The notes under the pieces were generated by a model. The model did not search any database. It was not told the DNA's origin and worked only from the letters and a program-made list of their open reading frames with translations. A stretch of 64,000 nt of DNA from Actinopolymorpha cephalotaxi (GTDB taxonomy: Bacteria; Actinomycetota; Actinomycetes; Propionibacteriales; Actinopolymorphaceae). Location: the NCBI RefSeq assembly GCF_013408535.1, contig NZ_JACBZA010000001.1:1426001-1490000 (forward strand), given 5' to 3'. Shown here one piece after another: positions 27,583 to 35,937 of this stretch (its first letter is position 1; the number at the start of each line of letters is the position of its first letter). The position numbers were made by a program, and so were the translations under genes.

Positions 27583-28386
27583 ATGGCTGGTTCGCACGGT
27601 CGACAGAACTCCTCCTCCGACGACTTGCGGGACGACGTACGCGACGACGTCGAGGCCGCGCTCGACCTGGACGGCCTGCCGTCCCGGCACCTCGACTGGC
27701 CCGACTGCCGCAACGCGCGGGACCTCGGCGGCCTGCCGACCGGCGACGGCCGGGCGATCCGGCACCGCGCGCTGATCCGCACCGACAGCCCGCACCGCCT
27801 CACCGAGCAGGGTGTGGCCGCCGTCCACGCGTACGGCGTGAGCCGGGTCCTCGACCTGCGCCGGGACATCGAGTGCGAGCGCGCCCCGAGCCCGTTCGCC
27901 GGTACGCCGCTGCACTGCCACGTGCCGGTCCAGAACCCCGCCGACCCCGACCACGAGTGGCTCACCCTCGCCGAGATCTACACCGCGATGCTCGACCTGC
28001 GGCCGCAGTTGTTCGCCACCGCCGTGGCCGCGATCGCCGACGCCCCGCCCGGCGGGGTCGTGGTGCACTGTGCCGGCGGCAAGGACCGCACCGGGATGGT
28101 CGTCGCGATGGCGCTGCACCTCGCGGGGGTGGAGACGGCCACCATCGCCGCCGACTACGCCCTGACCGAGGGCCGGCTCGCGGAGGAGAACGCCGCCACC
28201 CTCGAGGCCGTCACCGACCCGCGGATCCGGGAGATCATGCGCGGGCTCCAGCCGACGCCGCCGGAGGTGATGCTGACCACGCTCGAACACCTGGACAGCA
28301 CGTACGGCGGAGTGGCGAGCTACCTCGAACGCGGCGGGTTCGGCGCCGACCGGGCGCGGGTGCTGCGGGACCGCCTCGTCGGCTGA
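27583..28386 (+). CDS. Protein-tyrosine phosphatase, Y_phosphatase3 type
   Basis: 267 residues. The catalytic loop VVHCAGGKDRTGMVVAMAL gives the HCxxGKDRTG signature of actinobacterial tyrosine/lipid phosphatases (MptpB/PtpB-like). The N-terminal substrate block is WPDCRNARDLGGLPTGDGRAIRHRALIRTDSPHRLTEQG, with VLDLRRDIECER following. PtpB relatives dephosphorylate phosphotyrosine and phosphoinositides; the target here is unknown. ATG 27583 follows AAGGGG by 12 nt. GTG 27544 and ATG 27550 in the same frame are alternatives without clear ribosome sites. A TAGGCT box sits at 27507-27512. It converges with the MFS gene. Confidence 0.87.
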   Translation: MAGSHGRQNSSSDDLRDDVRDDVEAALDLDGLPSRHLDWPDCRNARDLGGLPTGDGRAIRHRALIRTDSPHRLTEQGVAAVHAYGVSRVLDLRRDIECERAPSPFAGTPLHCHVPVQNPADPDHEWLTLAEIYTAMLDLRPQLFATAVAAIADAPPGGVVVHCAGGKDRTGMVVAMALHLAGVETATIAADYALTEGRLAEENAATLEAVTDPRIREIMRGLQPTPPEVMLTTLEHLDSTYGGVASYLERGGFGADRARVLRDRLVG

Positions 28387-28466
28387 GGCCCGACGGCCGG
28401 GTGGTCGAGGACCGACCTGGCCCGGAGTCGTCCGGGACGCGGCTCGCATCGGCAGGAACCCGGCGG

Positions 28467-29969
28467 TCAGGGGGCGGGCTGCTCCTCGTGCGCGCACCGG
28501 GTGGCGGGATCGCCGCAGCACTGCTGCAGCCCGGCCAGCGGGTGGGGGTCGACCGGCGTTCCCCGGCGTACGGTCGCCCACGCGATCAGCCCGCCGGCCG
28601 CGCACACCACCGCCGCGATCACCATCGCCCGGACGTAGCCGGGCCCGAGCGGACCGCCGCCCATGGCCACGCCGGCGACCGGCGGCAGGATCGCCACCGC
28701 CAGCAGTCCGGCGGTGCGCGCCACCGCGTTGTTGACGCCGGACGCCGTGCCCACCCGTGCCTCCGGCACCGACGCGAGCACGGTCGAGGTCAGCGGCGCC
28801 ACGGTGGTCGCCAGGCCCAGCCCGAACACCACCACCGAGGGCAGCACCACCGTCCAGTACGACGTGCCCGGCACGATCCGGGCCATCATCGCCAGGCCGG
28901 CCGCGGCGACCAGCGGCCCGATCGTCATCGGCAGCCGGGGTCCGATGCGCTGGGCGAGGGCGCCGATCCTGGGGGAGAGCAGCATCATCAGCACCGTCAA
29001 CGGCAGGTTGGCGACGCCCGCGGCCAGCGCGGAGTAGCCGAGGGACTGCTGCAGTTGCAACGCCAGCAGGAACAACGCGCCGCCCAGCGCGGCGTACACC
29101 GCGAACGTCGTGAGGTTGGCGCCGCTGAACTGCCGGGATCCGAAGATGTCCAGCGGGAGCAGCGGATCGGGTGAACGCCGCTCCACCAGCGGGAAGCCGA
29201 CCAGACCGGCGACGCCGACGATCACCGCGACCACGGTCGCGGGTATCCAGCCCCGGGCGGGCACCTCGATCAGCGTGTACGTCAGGCCTGCGAGTCCCGC
29301 GACGACGCAGACGGTGCCGAGCACGTCCAGCCGGTGGGGCGTGACCGGGGCGCGGCTCTCCGGCACGTGCCGGACGGTCAGCGCCAGCGCGACCACGGCG
29401 ATCGGGAGGTTGATCAGGAAGACCCAGCGCCAGGACGCGGCGACCACCAGCCAGCCGCCGACGAACGGGCCGACCGCGGCGGCCACGCCGGTGAGCCCGG
29501 CCCAGGTGCCCACCGCCCGGCCCCGGTCCTCGGGGCGGATCGAAGCGTCGATCAGGGAGAGGCTGCCGGGGACGAGCAGGGCACCACCGACGCCCTGGGC
29601 GAGCCGGGCCACCACGAGCACCGGCCCGGTGGGCGCCAGCCCGCAGGCCAGCGAGGCCAGCGTGAACACGACCAGACCGAGAGTGAACACCCGCCGCCGG
29701 CCGTACCGGTCGCCGAGCACCCCGCCGAGGAGCAGCAGTGCACTGAGCGTGAGCAGGTAGCCGTCCAGCACCCATTGCTGGACCAGCAGCCCGCCACCGA
29801 GGGACCGCCCGATGGCGGGCAGTGCGATGGTGACCACCGTGCCGTCCAGCAGGGCCATGCCGGAGCCGAGGATCGCGGCGGTCAGCACCCACCGGCCGGT
29901 GGGTGAGGCAAGGGACATCCGGTGACCGTCGGTGATGCCACCGGAGCCGGCGCTCGCGGCGTTGCTCAT
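28467..29969 (-). CDS. MFS multidrug exporter, DHA2 (EmrB/QacA) family
   Basis: 500 residues with about 14 membrane helices, matching the 14-helix proton antiporters that export drugs and cations. Motif C and helix-1 signatures are GSGMALLDGTVVTIALPAIGRSL and VQQWVLDGYLLTLSALLLLGG. Motif A is LGDRYGRRRVF, followed by QGVGGALLVPGSLSLI and VGPFVGGWLV. The cytoplasmic C-terminus is short and Cys-rich (LQQCCGDPATRCAHEE), which is unusual for the family. ATG 29969 lies 8 nt from a minus-strand TAGGCT (29983-29978), so the leader is probably only about two nucleotides. Substrate unknown. It is divergent from the DEAD-box helicase. Confidence 0.88.
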   Translation of the reverse strand: MSNAASAGSGGITDGHRMSLASPTGRWVLTAAILGSGMALLDGTVVTIALPAIGRSLGGGLLVQQWVLDGYLLTLSALLLLGGVLGDRYGRRRVFTLGLVVFTLASLACGLAPTGPVLVVARLAQGVGGALLVPGSLSLIDASIRPEDRGRAVGTWAGLTGVAAAVGPFVGGWLVVAASWRWVFLINLPIAVVALALTVRHVPESRAPVTPHRLDVLGTVCVVAGLAGLTYTLIEVPARGWIPATVVAVIVGVAGLVGFPLVERRSPDPLLPLDIFGSRQFSGANLTTFAVYAALGGALFLLALQLQQSLGYSALAAGVANLPLTVLMMLLSPRIGALAQRIGPRLPMTIGPLVAAAGLAMMARIVPGTSYWTVVLPSVVVFGLGLATTVAPLTSTVLASVPEARVGTASGVNNAVARTAGLLAVAILPPVAGVAMGGGPLGPGYVRAMVIAAVVCAAGGLIAWATVRRGTPVDPHPLAGLQQCCGDPATRCAHEEQPAP

Positions 29970-29993
29970 GGTGGCAGAGCCTACGGAACCCGA

Positions 29994-30024
29994 TTGTGGC
30001 CGCGAAGGGTCACATGGGTATGAT
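29994..30024 (+). promoter_or_regulatory. Candidate promoter of the DEAD-box helicase gene
   Basis: TTGTGG (29994-29999) and TATGAT (30019-30024) are separated by 19 bp. The predicted start near 30031 leaves a leader of about 167 nt before ATG 30198. Long leaders are common for cold-shock RNA helicases, which often regulate themselves. Confidence 0.5.
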
Positions 30025-30197
30025 TCCTCTGCGACGGCGTCCGCCGTCCCTCCTGTGGGCGAGCCGCCCGCATGGTCGCCCTCCGAGCGTTGTCCCGTTT
30101 CCGCCTGCCAGGCCCTTTCTCGCGTGCCGGCCGGGCGTCGCGCGCACCGCGGACCGGAAGTCGCGGCCGCAGCCTTTTCACGGAGCTGTCCTTCTTC

Positions 30198-31853
30198 ATG
30201 CCCCAGTACTCCGAGGCGGAACATTCCCGCCGCGTTCGTCGTACCACCTCTGACTTCAGCAGTGCCTCGCGTTCCTCCGGTTCCTCCTTTGGTTCCAGCC
30301 GTTCGTCCGGCTCCTCGCGTTCCTCCGGGTCCTCGGGTTCCTACGCTCCACGCGGCCGCGGTGACGCGGCACCGTCGGGTCGTTCCCGGGGCCGCAGCAC
30401 CCGCCCGCCGCGCAACGGTGGCCGGCCCTCGTCCGCGCCGGCACAGGACGGGCTGGCCGCGTACGAGCGCGAGCTCGACGCCGCCCTGGACGCGGCCTCG
30501 GTCGCCGAGTCCGCCGACCTGCCCGCGAGCTTCGCCGAGGTCGGCCTGCCCGAGCGGCTGGTCGAGGCGCTCTCCCGGCGCGGGATCGACCGGCCGTTCG
30601 CCATCCAGGCCCGCACCCTGCCCGACACCCTCGCCGGTCGCGACGTGCTCGGCCGGGCGCAGACCGGCTCCGGCAAGACGCTGGCGTTCGGTCTGCCGAT
30701 GCTCGCCCGGCTGAGCGCGGGCGTCGACTCCCGTCGTCCGGGCACGCCCCGCGGGCTGGTCCTGGTGCCGACCCGGGAGCTCGCCCAGCAGGTCGCCGAC
30801 GTGCTGACCCCGCTGGCCCGGCGGATCAACGCCTCGCTCACCACCGTCTACGGCGGCGCGTCCATGCGGCGCCAGGTGCTGGCGCTGCGCGGCGGCGTCG
30901 ACGTCGTGGTCGCCACCCCCGGCCGGCTGATCGACCTGATCGAGCAGGGCGAGTGCTCGCTCGGCGAGGTCGAGGTCACCGTGCTGGACGAGGCCGACTA
31001 CATGGCCGACCTCGGCTTCCTGCCCGCGGTCACCAAGCTGCTGGACATGACGCCGGCCGGCGGGCAGCGGATGCTGTTCTCGGCCACCCTGGACCGCGGC
31101 GTGAGCCGGTTGGTCCGTACGTACCTCACCGACCCGGCCGTGCACGCGGTCGCGCCGGCCGCGGCGCCGGTGGAGTCGGTCGACCACCGGGTCTTCACGC
31201 TGCGCGCGGACGACAAGGTGGCGGTGGCCGCGGAGATCGCGGCCCGCCCGGGCCGGACGCTGTTCTTCGTCCGTACCAAGCACGGCGCCGACCGGCTGGT
31301 CCGCCAGCTCGGCCACGCGGGCGTCCCCGCGGCGGCCATCCACGGCAACCTCAAGCAGGGTGCCCGGCAGCGGGCCCTCGCCGGGTTCGCCTCCGGTGCG
31401 CCCCGGGTGCTCATCGCCACCGACGTGGCCGCCCGTGGGATCCACGTCGACGACGTGGACCTCGTGGTGCACTACGACCCGTCCGCGGACCACAAGGACT
31501 ACCTCCACCGGTCCGGCCGTACGGCCCGCGCCGGGGCGACCGGCACGGTCATCTCGCTGGTCCAGCCGGACCAGCGGCGCGACGTGGCCAAGCTGCACAA
31601 GCTGGCGAAGGTCACCCCGGCCGCTGTTGACGTCGAGCCCGGGCACGAGGCCGTCCGGGACGTCGCCGCCTCGGGTACGCCGATCGTGGTGACCCGGCCG
31701 GCGGTCGAGCCCTCCGGTCCGCGTGGTGGTGGGCACGGCCGCGGCGGGCGGGGCGGTTCCGGCGGACGCCGGCCGCGCCGTACCGGTGGCGGTGGCGGCC
31801 GCGTCGACCACGGTGGTCGCCGGGGCGAGGGGCGCAACAGCCGCGCCTCCTGA
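30198..31853 (+). CDS. DEAD-box ATP-dependent RNA helicase (RhlE/CsdA-like)
   Basis: 551 residues. A Ser/Arg-rich N-terminus precedes two RecA domains: Q-motif SFAEVGLPERLVEALSRRGIDRPFAIQARTLP, Walker A AQTGSGKT, PTRELAQQV, TPGRL, DEAD in VLDEADYMADLGF, SAT in LFSATLDRGV, then RVLIATDVAARGIHVDDVDLVVHYD and HRSGRTARAG. The C-terminal tail is Gly/Arg-rich (RGG type), suited to RNA binding. Such helicases unwind structured RNA in ribosome assembly and cold response. ATG 30198 (MPQYSEAEH) is chosen as the family-like start; the frame remains open upstream to 30072. A strong hairpin follows the stop. Confidence 0.93.
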   Translation: MPQYSEAEHSRRVRRTTSDFSSASRSSGSSFGSSRSSGSSRSSGSSGSYAPRGRGDAAPSGRSRGRSTRPPRNGGRPSSAPAQDGLAAYERELDAALDAASVAESADLPASFAEVGLPERLVEALSRRGIDRPFAIQARTLPDTLAGRDVLGRAQTGSGKTLAFGLPMLARLSAGVDSRRPGTPRGLVLVPTRELAQQVADVLTPLARRINASLTTVYGGASMRRQVLALRGGVDVVVATPGRLIDLIEQGECSLGEVEVTVLDEADYMADLGFLPAVTKLLDMTPAGGQRMLFSATLDRGVSRLVRTYLTDPAVHAVAPAAAPVESVDHRVFTLRADDKVAVAAEIAARPGRTLFFVRTKHGADRLVRQLGHAGVPAAAIHGNLKQGARQRALAGFASGAPRVLIATDVAARGIHVDDVDLVVHYDPSADHKDYLHRSGRTARAGATGTVISLVQPDQRRDVAKLHKLAKVTPAAVDVEPGHEAVRDVAASGTPIVVTRPAVEPSGPRGGGHGRGGRGGSGGRRPRRTGGGGGRVDHGGRRGEGRNSRAS

Positions 31854-31883
31854 CATCCGCGCCCTCCGGGGCAGCTGAGAGTA

Positions 31884-31922
31884 CGAGGACCCGCGGTGGC
31901 CAGGTGCCACCGCGGGTCCTCG
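31884..31922. terminator. Bidirectional terminator between helicase and ctaA
   Basis: A perfect 17-bp stem, CGAGGACCCGCGGTGGC (31884-31900) with its complement at 31906-31922, has a 5-nt loop CAGGT. It lies between the convergent helicase and ctaA genes and can serve both. No T-tract follows. Confidence 0.85.
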
Positions 31923-32010
31923 CGTTTGCGCCCGGGTTCCGCGTGGCGCCTGGGTTTCGTGGGTCGTACGTGGGTTCCGCGGGATTGCGCGGAGGGATGC
32001 GCGGCGCCGG

Positions 32011-33021
32011 TCAGGCCCGCCGGCCGGCCGGGGTGATGCCGCGGACGGTCAGCGCCCTGGACCGCACCGTGGGCCCCACCCTGGACCTCCTCGCGGACGT
32101 CTCCGCCGCGTCCCGGGTGCCGGCCGGCTCGTCCGCGGTCGCCGCGGGTTCGCGCGTACCGACGAGCACCCAGGTCGCGACCGCGAGCGTGAGCGCCGCG
32201 CCGCCGACGTGCACCCCGACGAGGGCGGCGGGCAGGCCGGTGAAGTACTGCACGAACCCGACTGCCCCCTGGCCCACCTCGACCAGCAGCAGGGCGAGCG
32301 CGGCCCGCCGGGCACGCGCCGGTGCGCCGGTGGCCCAGACCGCGGCCAGCATCCCGACGGTGAGGCCGATCAGGAGGAACACCACGTCGGCGTGCACCTG
32401 GCTCACCGCGGCCGGGTCCAGGCCGTTGCGCCGGGCCTTCAGGTCGCCGGCGTGCGGGCCGCTTCCGGTGACCACCGTCCCGAGGTAGAGCACCGCGACC
32501 GCGGTCGCGAACAGGCCGTACGCCAGCCCCCGGACCGGTCGGGGAACGGTCGCCACCATCGGCCCGCCGGGTTCGCGGGTGCGCCGGGCGAGCACCACGG
32601 CCACCGCCACCAGCGCGGGGGACACCATGAAGTGCGCTCCCACCACCCACGGGTTCAGGTGGGTGAGCACGGTGATGCCGCCCATGACGGCCTGCGCGGG
32701 AATGCCGAGCAGCAGGATCCCGGACAGCCACCGCAGGTCACGGCGGCGCGGGAGGTAGCGCATCGCCGCCAGCCAGGTCAGCCCCACCACGATCGCGAGG
32801 GCGAACGTCAGCAGTCGGTTGCCGAACTCGATCGCGCCGTGCAGGCCGAGCTCGGGGTGGGAGACGAACGAGGTCTCGGTGCACCTTGGCCAGGTGGGGC
32901 AGCCGAGCCCCGAACCGGTCAGCCGGACGGCGCCGCCGGTGACCACGATGGCGAGGTTGGCGACCACGGAGGCGACGGCCAGGCCGCGGATCTGGCCGAG
33001 AGAAGGACGGGGGACCTGCAC
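32011..33021 (-). CDS. ctaA: Heme A synthase
   Basis: Membrane hydroxylase that converts heme O to heme A for aa3-type oxidase. 336 residues with about eight helices. The family blocks are VVTGGAVRLTGSGLGCPTWPRCTETSFV (the conserved Cys pair lies close by), HGAIEFGNRLLTF (heme His), GGITVLTHLNPWVVGAHFMVSP, VVTGSGPHAGD and VSQVHADVVFLLIGLT. The C-terminus carries an Arg/Ala-rich tail. GTG 33021 follows TACCCT by exactly 6 nt, so the transcript is probably leaderless. CtaB, its upstream partner in heme A synthesis, is encoded 6 kb away. Confidence 0.93.
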   Translation of the reverse strand: MQVPRPSLGQIRGLAVASVVANLAIVVTGGAVRLTGSGLGCPTWPRCTETSFVSHPELGLHGAIEFGNRLLTFALAIVVGLTWLAAMRYLPRRRDLRWLSGILLLGIPAQAVMGGITVLTHLNPWVVGAHFMVSPALVAVAVVLARRTREPGGPMVATVPRPVRGLAYGLFATAVAVLYLGTVVTGSGPHAGDLKARRNGLDPAAVSQVHADVVFLLIGLTVGMLAAVWATGAPARARRAALALLLVEVGQGAVGFVQYFTGLPAALVGVHVGGAALTLAVATWVLVGTREPAATADEPAGTRDAAETSARRSRVGPTVRSRALTVRGITPAGRRA

Positions 33022-33027
33022 GCGCCA

Positions 33028-33033
33028 AGGGTA
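33028..33033 (-). promoter_or_regulatory. Leaderless -10 box of ctaA
   Basis: TACCCT on the minus strand is followed by TGGCGC and then the GTG start, which is the spacing expected when transcription begins at the start codon. Confidence 0.6.
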
Positions 33034-33140
33034 TGCGGCCACACCCGGACGCCGGTCGGCTCCCCTCGGGCCCCGGCTCCCCTCGGGCTCCCCTCGGGTC
33101 CGGCCGGGGCGGGATGTCCGGCTCGGGCGGTTCGCCCGGC

Positions 33141-33938
33141 TCACTCCCAGCGGAACGTACGCGAGGTGGCCAGCGCCGCCGCGAGCAGCCAGGCGACCAG
33201 GATGCCCACGCTGCCCGCCACGGCACCCCACGAAGGGACTGCCGTCGCACCGGCCGCGCCGAGAACCTGCCGCAGGCCCTCGGCCAGCGCCGCCGACGGC
33301 AGCCAGCCGATCAGAGGCTGGATCGCGGCGGGGTAGGACGTCACCGGCACCAGCGTCGCGCCGCACACCACCAGCAGCAGGTAGACGAGGTTGGCGCCGG
33401 CCAGGGTCGCCTCCGCGCGCAGGGTCCCGGCCATCAGCAACCCGAGCGCGGCGAAGGCGCTCGTCCCCGCGACCACCAGCACCACGACCGCCCCGACGGT
33501 GCCGGCGCCGAGGCTGGGCCGCCAGCCCAGGGCGTACGCCACGGCGCCGATCAGCACGACCTGCACGACTTCCACCATCAGGACCGCGAGCACCTTGCCG
33601 GCCAGCAGCCCGGTGCGGGGCAGGGGGGAGACGCCGAGCCGTTTGAGCACGCCGTACCTGCGTTCGAACGCGGTGGCGATGGCCAGGCTGGTGAACGCCG
33701 TGGACATCACCGCGAGGCCGATGACCCCGGGCGCGAGCACGTCGATGCGCCGCTGCGGGCCGAGGGACAGTCCGGGGGCGAGCGTGCCGGCGGCCAGCAG
33801 CAGCAGCGGGATGACCAGGGCGAGGACGACCTGTTCGCCGTTGCGGAACAGCAGCCGCGCCTCCATCAGCCCCTGGGCGACCACCATCCGGGGCAGCGAC
33901 GCCGCGCCGGGGCGGGGGGTGAAGGTGGCGGCACTCAC
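33141..33938 (-). CDS. ABC-2 type exporter, membrane subunit
   Basis: 265 residues with about six hydrophobic helices: QVVLALVIPLLLLAAGTLAPG, VLAPGVIGLAVMSTAFTSLAIATAFERRYGVLKRLGVSPLPRTGLLAGK, then AGTSAFAALGLLMAGTLRAEATLAGANLVYLLL. The segment FERRYGVLKRLGVSPLPR is typical of ABC-2 permeases (DrrB/NodJ type). GTG 33938 overlaps the ATPase stop (GTGA). With the ATPase it forms a two-gene exporter for a drug, lipid or natural product. Many actinobacteria carry such a pair beside ctaA and sufR. Confidence 0.88.
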   Translation of the reverse strand: MSAATFTPRPGAASLPRMVVAQGLMEARLLFRNGEQVVLALVIPLLLLAAGTLAPGLSLGPQRRIDVLAPGVIGLAVMSTAFTSLAIATAFERRYGVLKRLGVSPLPRTGLLAGKVLAVLMVEVVQVVLIGAVAYALGWRPSLGAGTVGAVVVLVVAGTSAFAALGLLMAGTLRAEATLAGANLVYLLLVVCGATLVPVTSYPAAIQPLIGWLPSAALAEGLRQVLGAAGATAVPSWGAVAGSVGILVAWLLAAALATSRTFRWE

Positions 33939-34870
33939 GCGCGCAGCTCCCGTCCGGTGAGCTCGAGGAAGACGTCCTCGAGGGTGTGGCGTTCGACCGC
34001 GAGGTCGTCGGCGAGCACGCCGTTGGCGGCGCACCAGGCGGTGACCGTGGCGAGCAGGTGCGGGTCGATCTCGCCGAGGACGAGATAGCTGCCCGGCGCG
34101 GGTTCGCGTACCTCGCTCCCGGCCGGCAGCGCGGCCCGCAGCGACCGGACGTCCAGTCCCATCGGCCCGCGGAAGCGCAGCGAGTTCGCGGCGCCCCGCG
34201 AGGTCAGCTCGGCGGGGGAGCCGGAGGCGATCACCCGGCCGTGGTCGATGACGTACACCTGGTCGGCGAGGCGTTCGGCCTCCTCCATGTAGTGCGTGGT
34301 GAGGACCAGCGACACGCCGTCGCGGCGCAGCTCCTCGACCAGCTCCCAGGTGGATCGCCGGGCGTGCGGGTCCAGTCCGGCGGTGGGCTCGTCCAGAACG
34401 ACGAGCTCGGGCCGGCCGACCAGGGCGGTGGCCAGGGCCAGGCGCTGCTTCTGCCCGCCGGACAGCCGGCGGTACGGCGTACGCCCGCAGCTGCCGAGGT
34501 CGAGCCGGTCCACCAGCAGGCCTACGTCCAGGGGATGTGCGTGCAGCCTGGCGACGTGCCGGATCATCTCCTCGGCCCGTACGCCCGACCACGCGCCGCC
34601 CTCCTGCAGCATCACGCCGAGGCGCGGCATCAGCGCCTGCCGGTCGGCCACCGGGTCCAGGCCGAGGACGCTCACCCGGCCGCTGTCGGGCCGGCGGTAG
34701 CCCTCGGCCGTCTCGATCGTGGAGGTCTTGCCGGCGCCGTTGGGGCCGAGGAAGGCGGTGACACTGCCCTGCCGGACGGTGAGACTCAGTCCGTCCACCG
34801 CGGTGACGGCGGAGCCGCCCCGCCCGTAGCGCACCACGAGATCCTCGATCTCGATCACCAGATCGCCCAC
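33935..34870 (-). CDS. ABC-2 type exporter, ATPase subunit
   Basis: 311 residues. Walker A FLGPNGAGKTST, Q-loop VMLQEGGAW, signature LSGGQKQRLALA, Walker B ELVVLDEPTAGLDP and H-loop LTTHYMEEAERL are all intact; the C-terminal ~90 residues are the DrrA-type extension. It couples ATP hydrolysis to export through the permease whose GTG overlaps its stop. GTG 34870 is preceded by TAGACT with a 6-nt gap, so it is probably leaderless. It is divergent from sufR across 182 bp. Cargo unknown. Confidence 0.92.
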   Translation of the reverse strand: MGDLVIEIEDLVVRYGRGGSAVTAVDGLSLTVRQGSVTAFLGPNGAGKTSTIETAEGYRRPDSGRVSVLGLDPVADRQALMPRLGVMLQEGGAWSGVRAEEMIRHVARLHAHPLDVGLLVDRLDLGSCGRTPYRRLSGGQKQRLALATALVGRPELVVLDEPTAGLDPHARRSTWELVEELRRDGVSLVLTTHYMEEAERLADQVYVIDHGRVIASGSPAELTSRGAANSLRFRGPMGLDVRSLRAALPAGSEVREPAPGSYLVLGEIDPHLLATVTAWCAANGVLADDLAVERHTLEDVFLELTGRELRA

Positions 34871-34876
34871 TCTGGG

Positions 34877-34882
34877 AGTCTA
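34877..34882 (-). promoter_or_regulatory. Leaderless -10 box of the exporter operon
   Basis: TAGACT on the minus strand, then CCCAGA, then the GTG start of the ATPase gene at 34870. Confidence 0.6.
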
Positions 34883-35017
34883 GGTCCGGCCCCTGGGAGG
34901 TCCGGCGGCCGGGATTCGGTGCGGCACGGCGTCCGGTTCGTCCCGGAACGCGGCTCGATGTGACCAAGGTCGCAGCCGGATCGGACCCTCACACCGGGGG
35001 ACTTAGGGCGGCCTCAC

Positions 35018-35023
35018 TAGCCT
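35018..35023 (+). promoter_or_regulatory. Candidate -10 box of the suf operon
   Basis: TAGCCT predicts transcription near 35030, 23 nt before the sufR GTG. The preceding bases contain TTAGG-GCGG-CCTCA, a weak dyad that resembles half of an iron-box but does not match a DtxR/IdeR site well. A SufR site here is plausible but unproven. Confidence 0.4.
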
Positions 35024-35052
35024 GTCCGGACGAATAACAGCACAATGGCGTT

Positions 35053-35937
35053 GTGAAAAACACCCGGTCGTCCACGGTGGCTCCGGCCCCGTTGGCGTCG
35101 CACTCCACACCCCCGGGCCCCGCGCCCGCCGGGGTGAGCGGTGCTGCGCATGCGGACGCCGAGGCCGGGCATGAGTCCACCCGGGAACGCGTTGCCCGGG
35201 TGATCCTCGAGCGTGGGCCGCAGACGGCGGCCGCGCTCGCCGACCAGTTGGGTGTCACTCCCGCCGCGATCCGCCGCCACCTGGACGCGATGGTGGCCGA
35301 GGGCGTCGTCGCGGCCCGCGAGCAGCGGGTTCGCGGACCACGTGGGCGCGGGCGCCCGGCCAAGGTCTTCGCCATCACCGACGAGGGCCGCAGTGCGTTC
35401 CACCAGGCCTACGACGACCTGGCGGTGAGCGCCCTGCGCTACATCCGCGAGACCGGCGGGGAGGACGCGCTGGAAGCTTTCGCCCGGCTGCTCGTCGGCC
35501 GGCTCGAGGAGCGTTACCGCTCGGTCGCCACGGCGTTCCCGGCCGACGAGGGAACAACCGCGCTCGCCGAGGCGCTGTCGGAGGACGGGTACGCTGCCTC
35601 GGTCGAGCCGGCGGGTACGGGTGAGCAGTTGTGCCAGCACCACTGCCCGGTGGCCCACGTGGCCGAACAGTTTCCGCAGCTGTGCGAGGCGGAGACGGAG
35701 GTGTTCTCCCGGCTGCTCGGGCGGCACGTCCAGCGCCTGGCGACCATCGCGCACGGGGACGGCGTGTGCACGACCCACGTACCCCGCCCCGGCGGGGCCG
35801 GCCGGTCCGAGAGGCCGCAGGCCCCCGAAGGCACCACCACCCCGACGAACCCGACGAACCCGACGAACCAGACGAACCAAACGAACGACCGCACGACCCA
35901 CAGTGTTCGATCCCGGACTGGGAGGAATTCTTCATGA
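35053..35937 (+). CDS. sufR: Fe-S-sensing transcriptional regulator of the suf operon
   Basis: 294 residues. The DeoR/ArsR-like winged helix is at about 43-115 ([41 protein letters not shown], then [19 protein letters not shown]). The C-terminal half carries the Fe-S ligands Cys-x3-Cys ([19 protein letters not shown]) and a later Cys in DGVCTTH, as in SufR. Such proteins repress suf genes when they hold a cluster. The GTG at 35053 begins a 40-residue low-complexity N-terminus, and the C-terminus ends in a TNP/TNQ repeat. Both are longer than in typical SufR. Its stop overlaps the sufB ATG (ATGA), so it is in the operon it should control. Confidence 0.92.
   Translation: MKNTRSSTVAPAPLASHSTPPGPAPAGVSGAAHADAEAGHESTRERVARVILERGPQTAAALADQLGVTPAAIRRHLDAMVAEGVVAAREQRVRGPRGRGRPAKVFAITDEGRSAFHQAYDDLAVSALRYIRETGGEDALEAFARLLVGRLEERYRSVATAFPADEGTTALAEALSEDGYAASVEPAGTGEQLCQHHCPVAHVAEQFPQLCEAETEVFSRLLGRHVQRLATIAHGDGVCTTHVPRPGGAGRSERPQAPEGTTTPTNPTNPTNQTNQTNDRTTHSVRSRTGRNSS
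35842..35886 (+). repeat. Five-copy 9-bp repeat at the sufR 3' end
   Basis: Three exact ccgacgaac units are followed by cagacgaac and caaacgaac. They encode [12 protein letters not shown] in the SufR tail, 48 bp before the sufB start. The unit keeps the frame. Confidence 0.9.
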
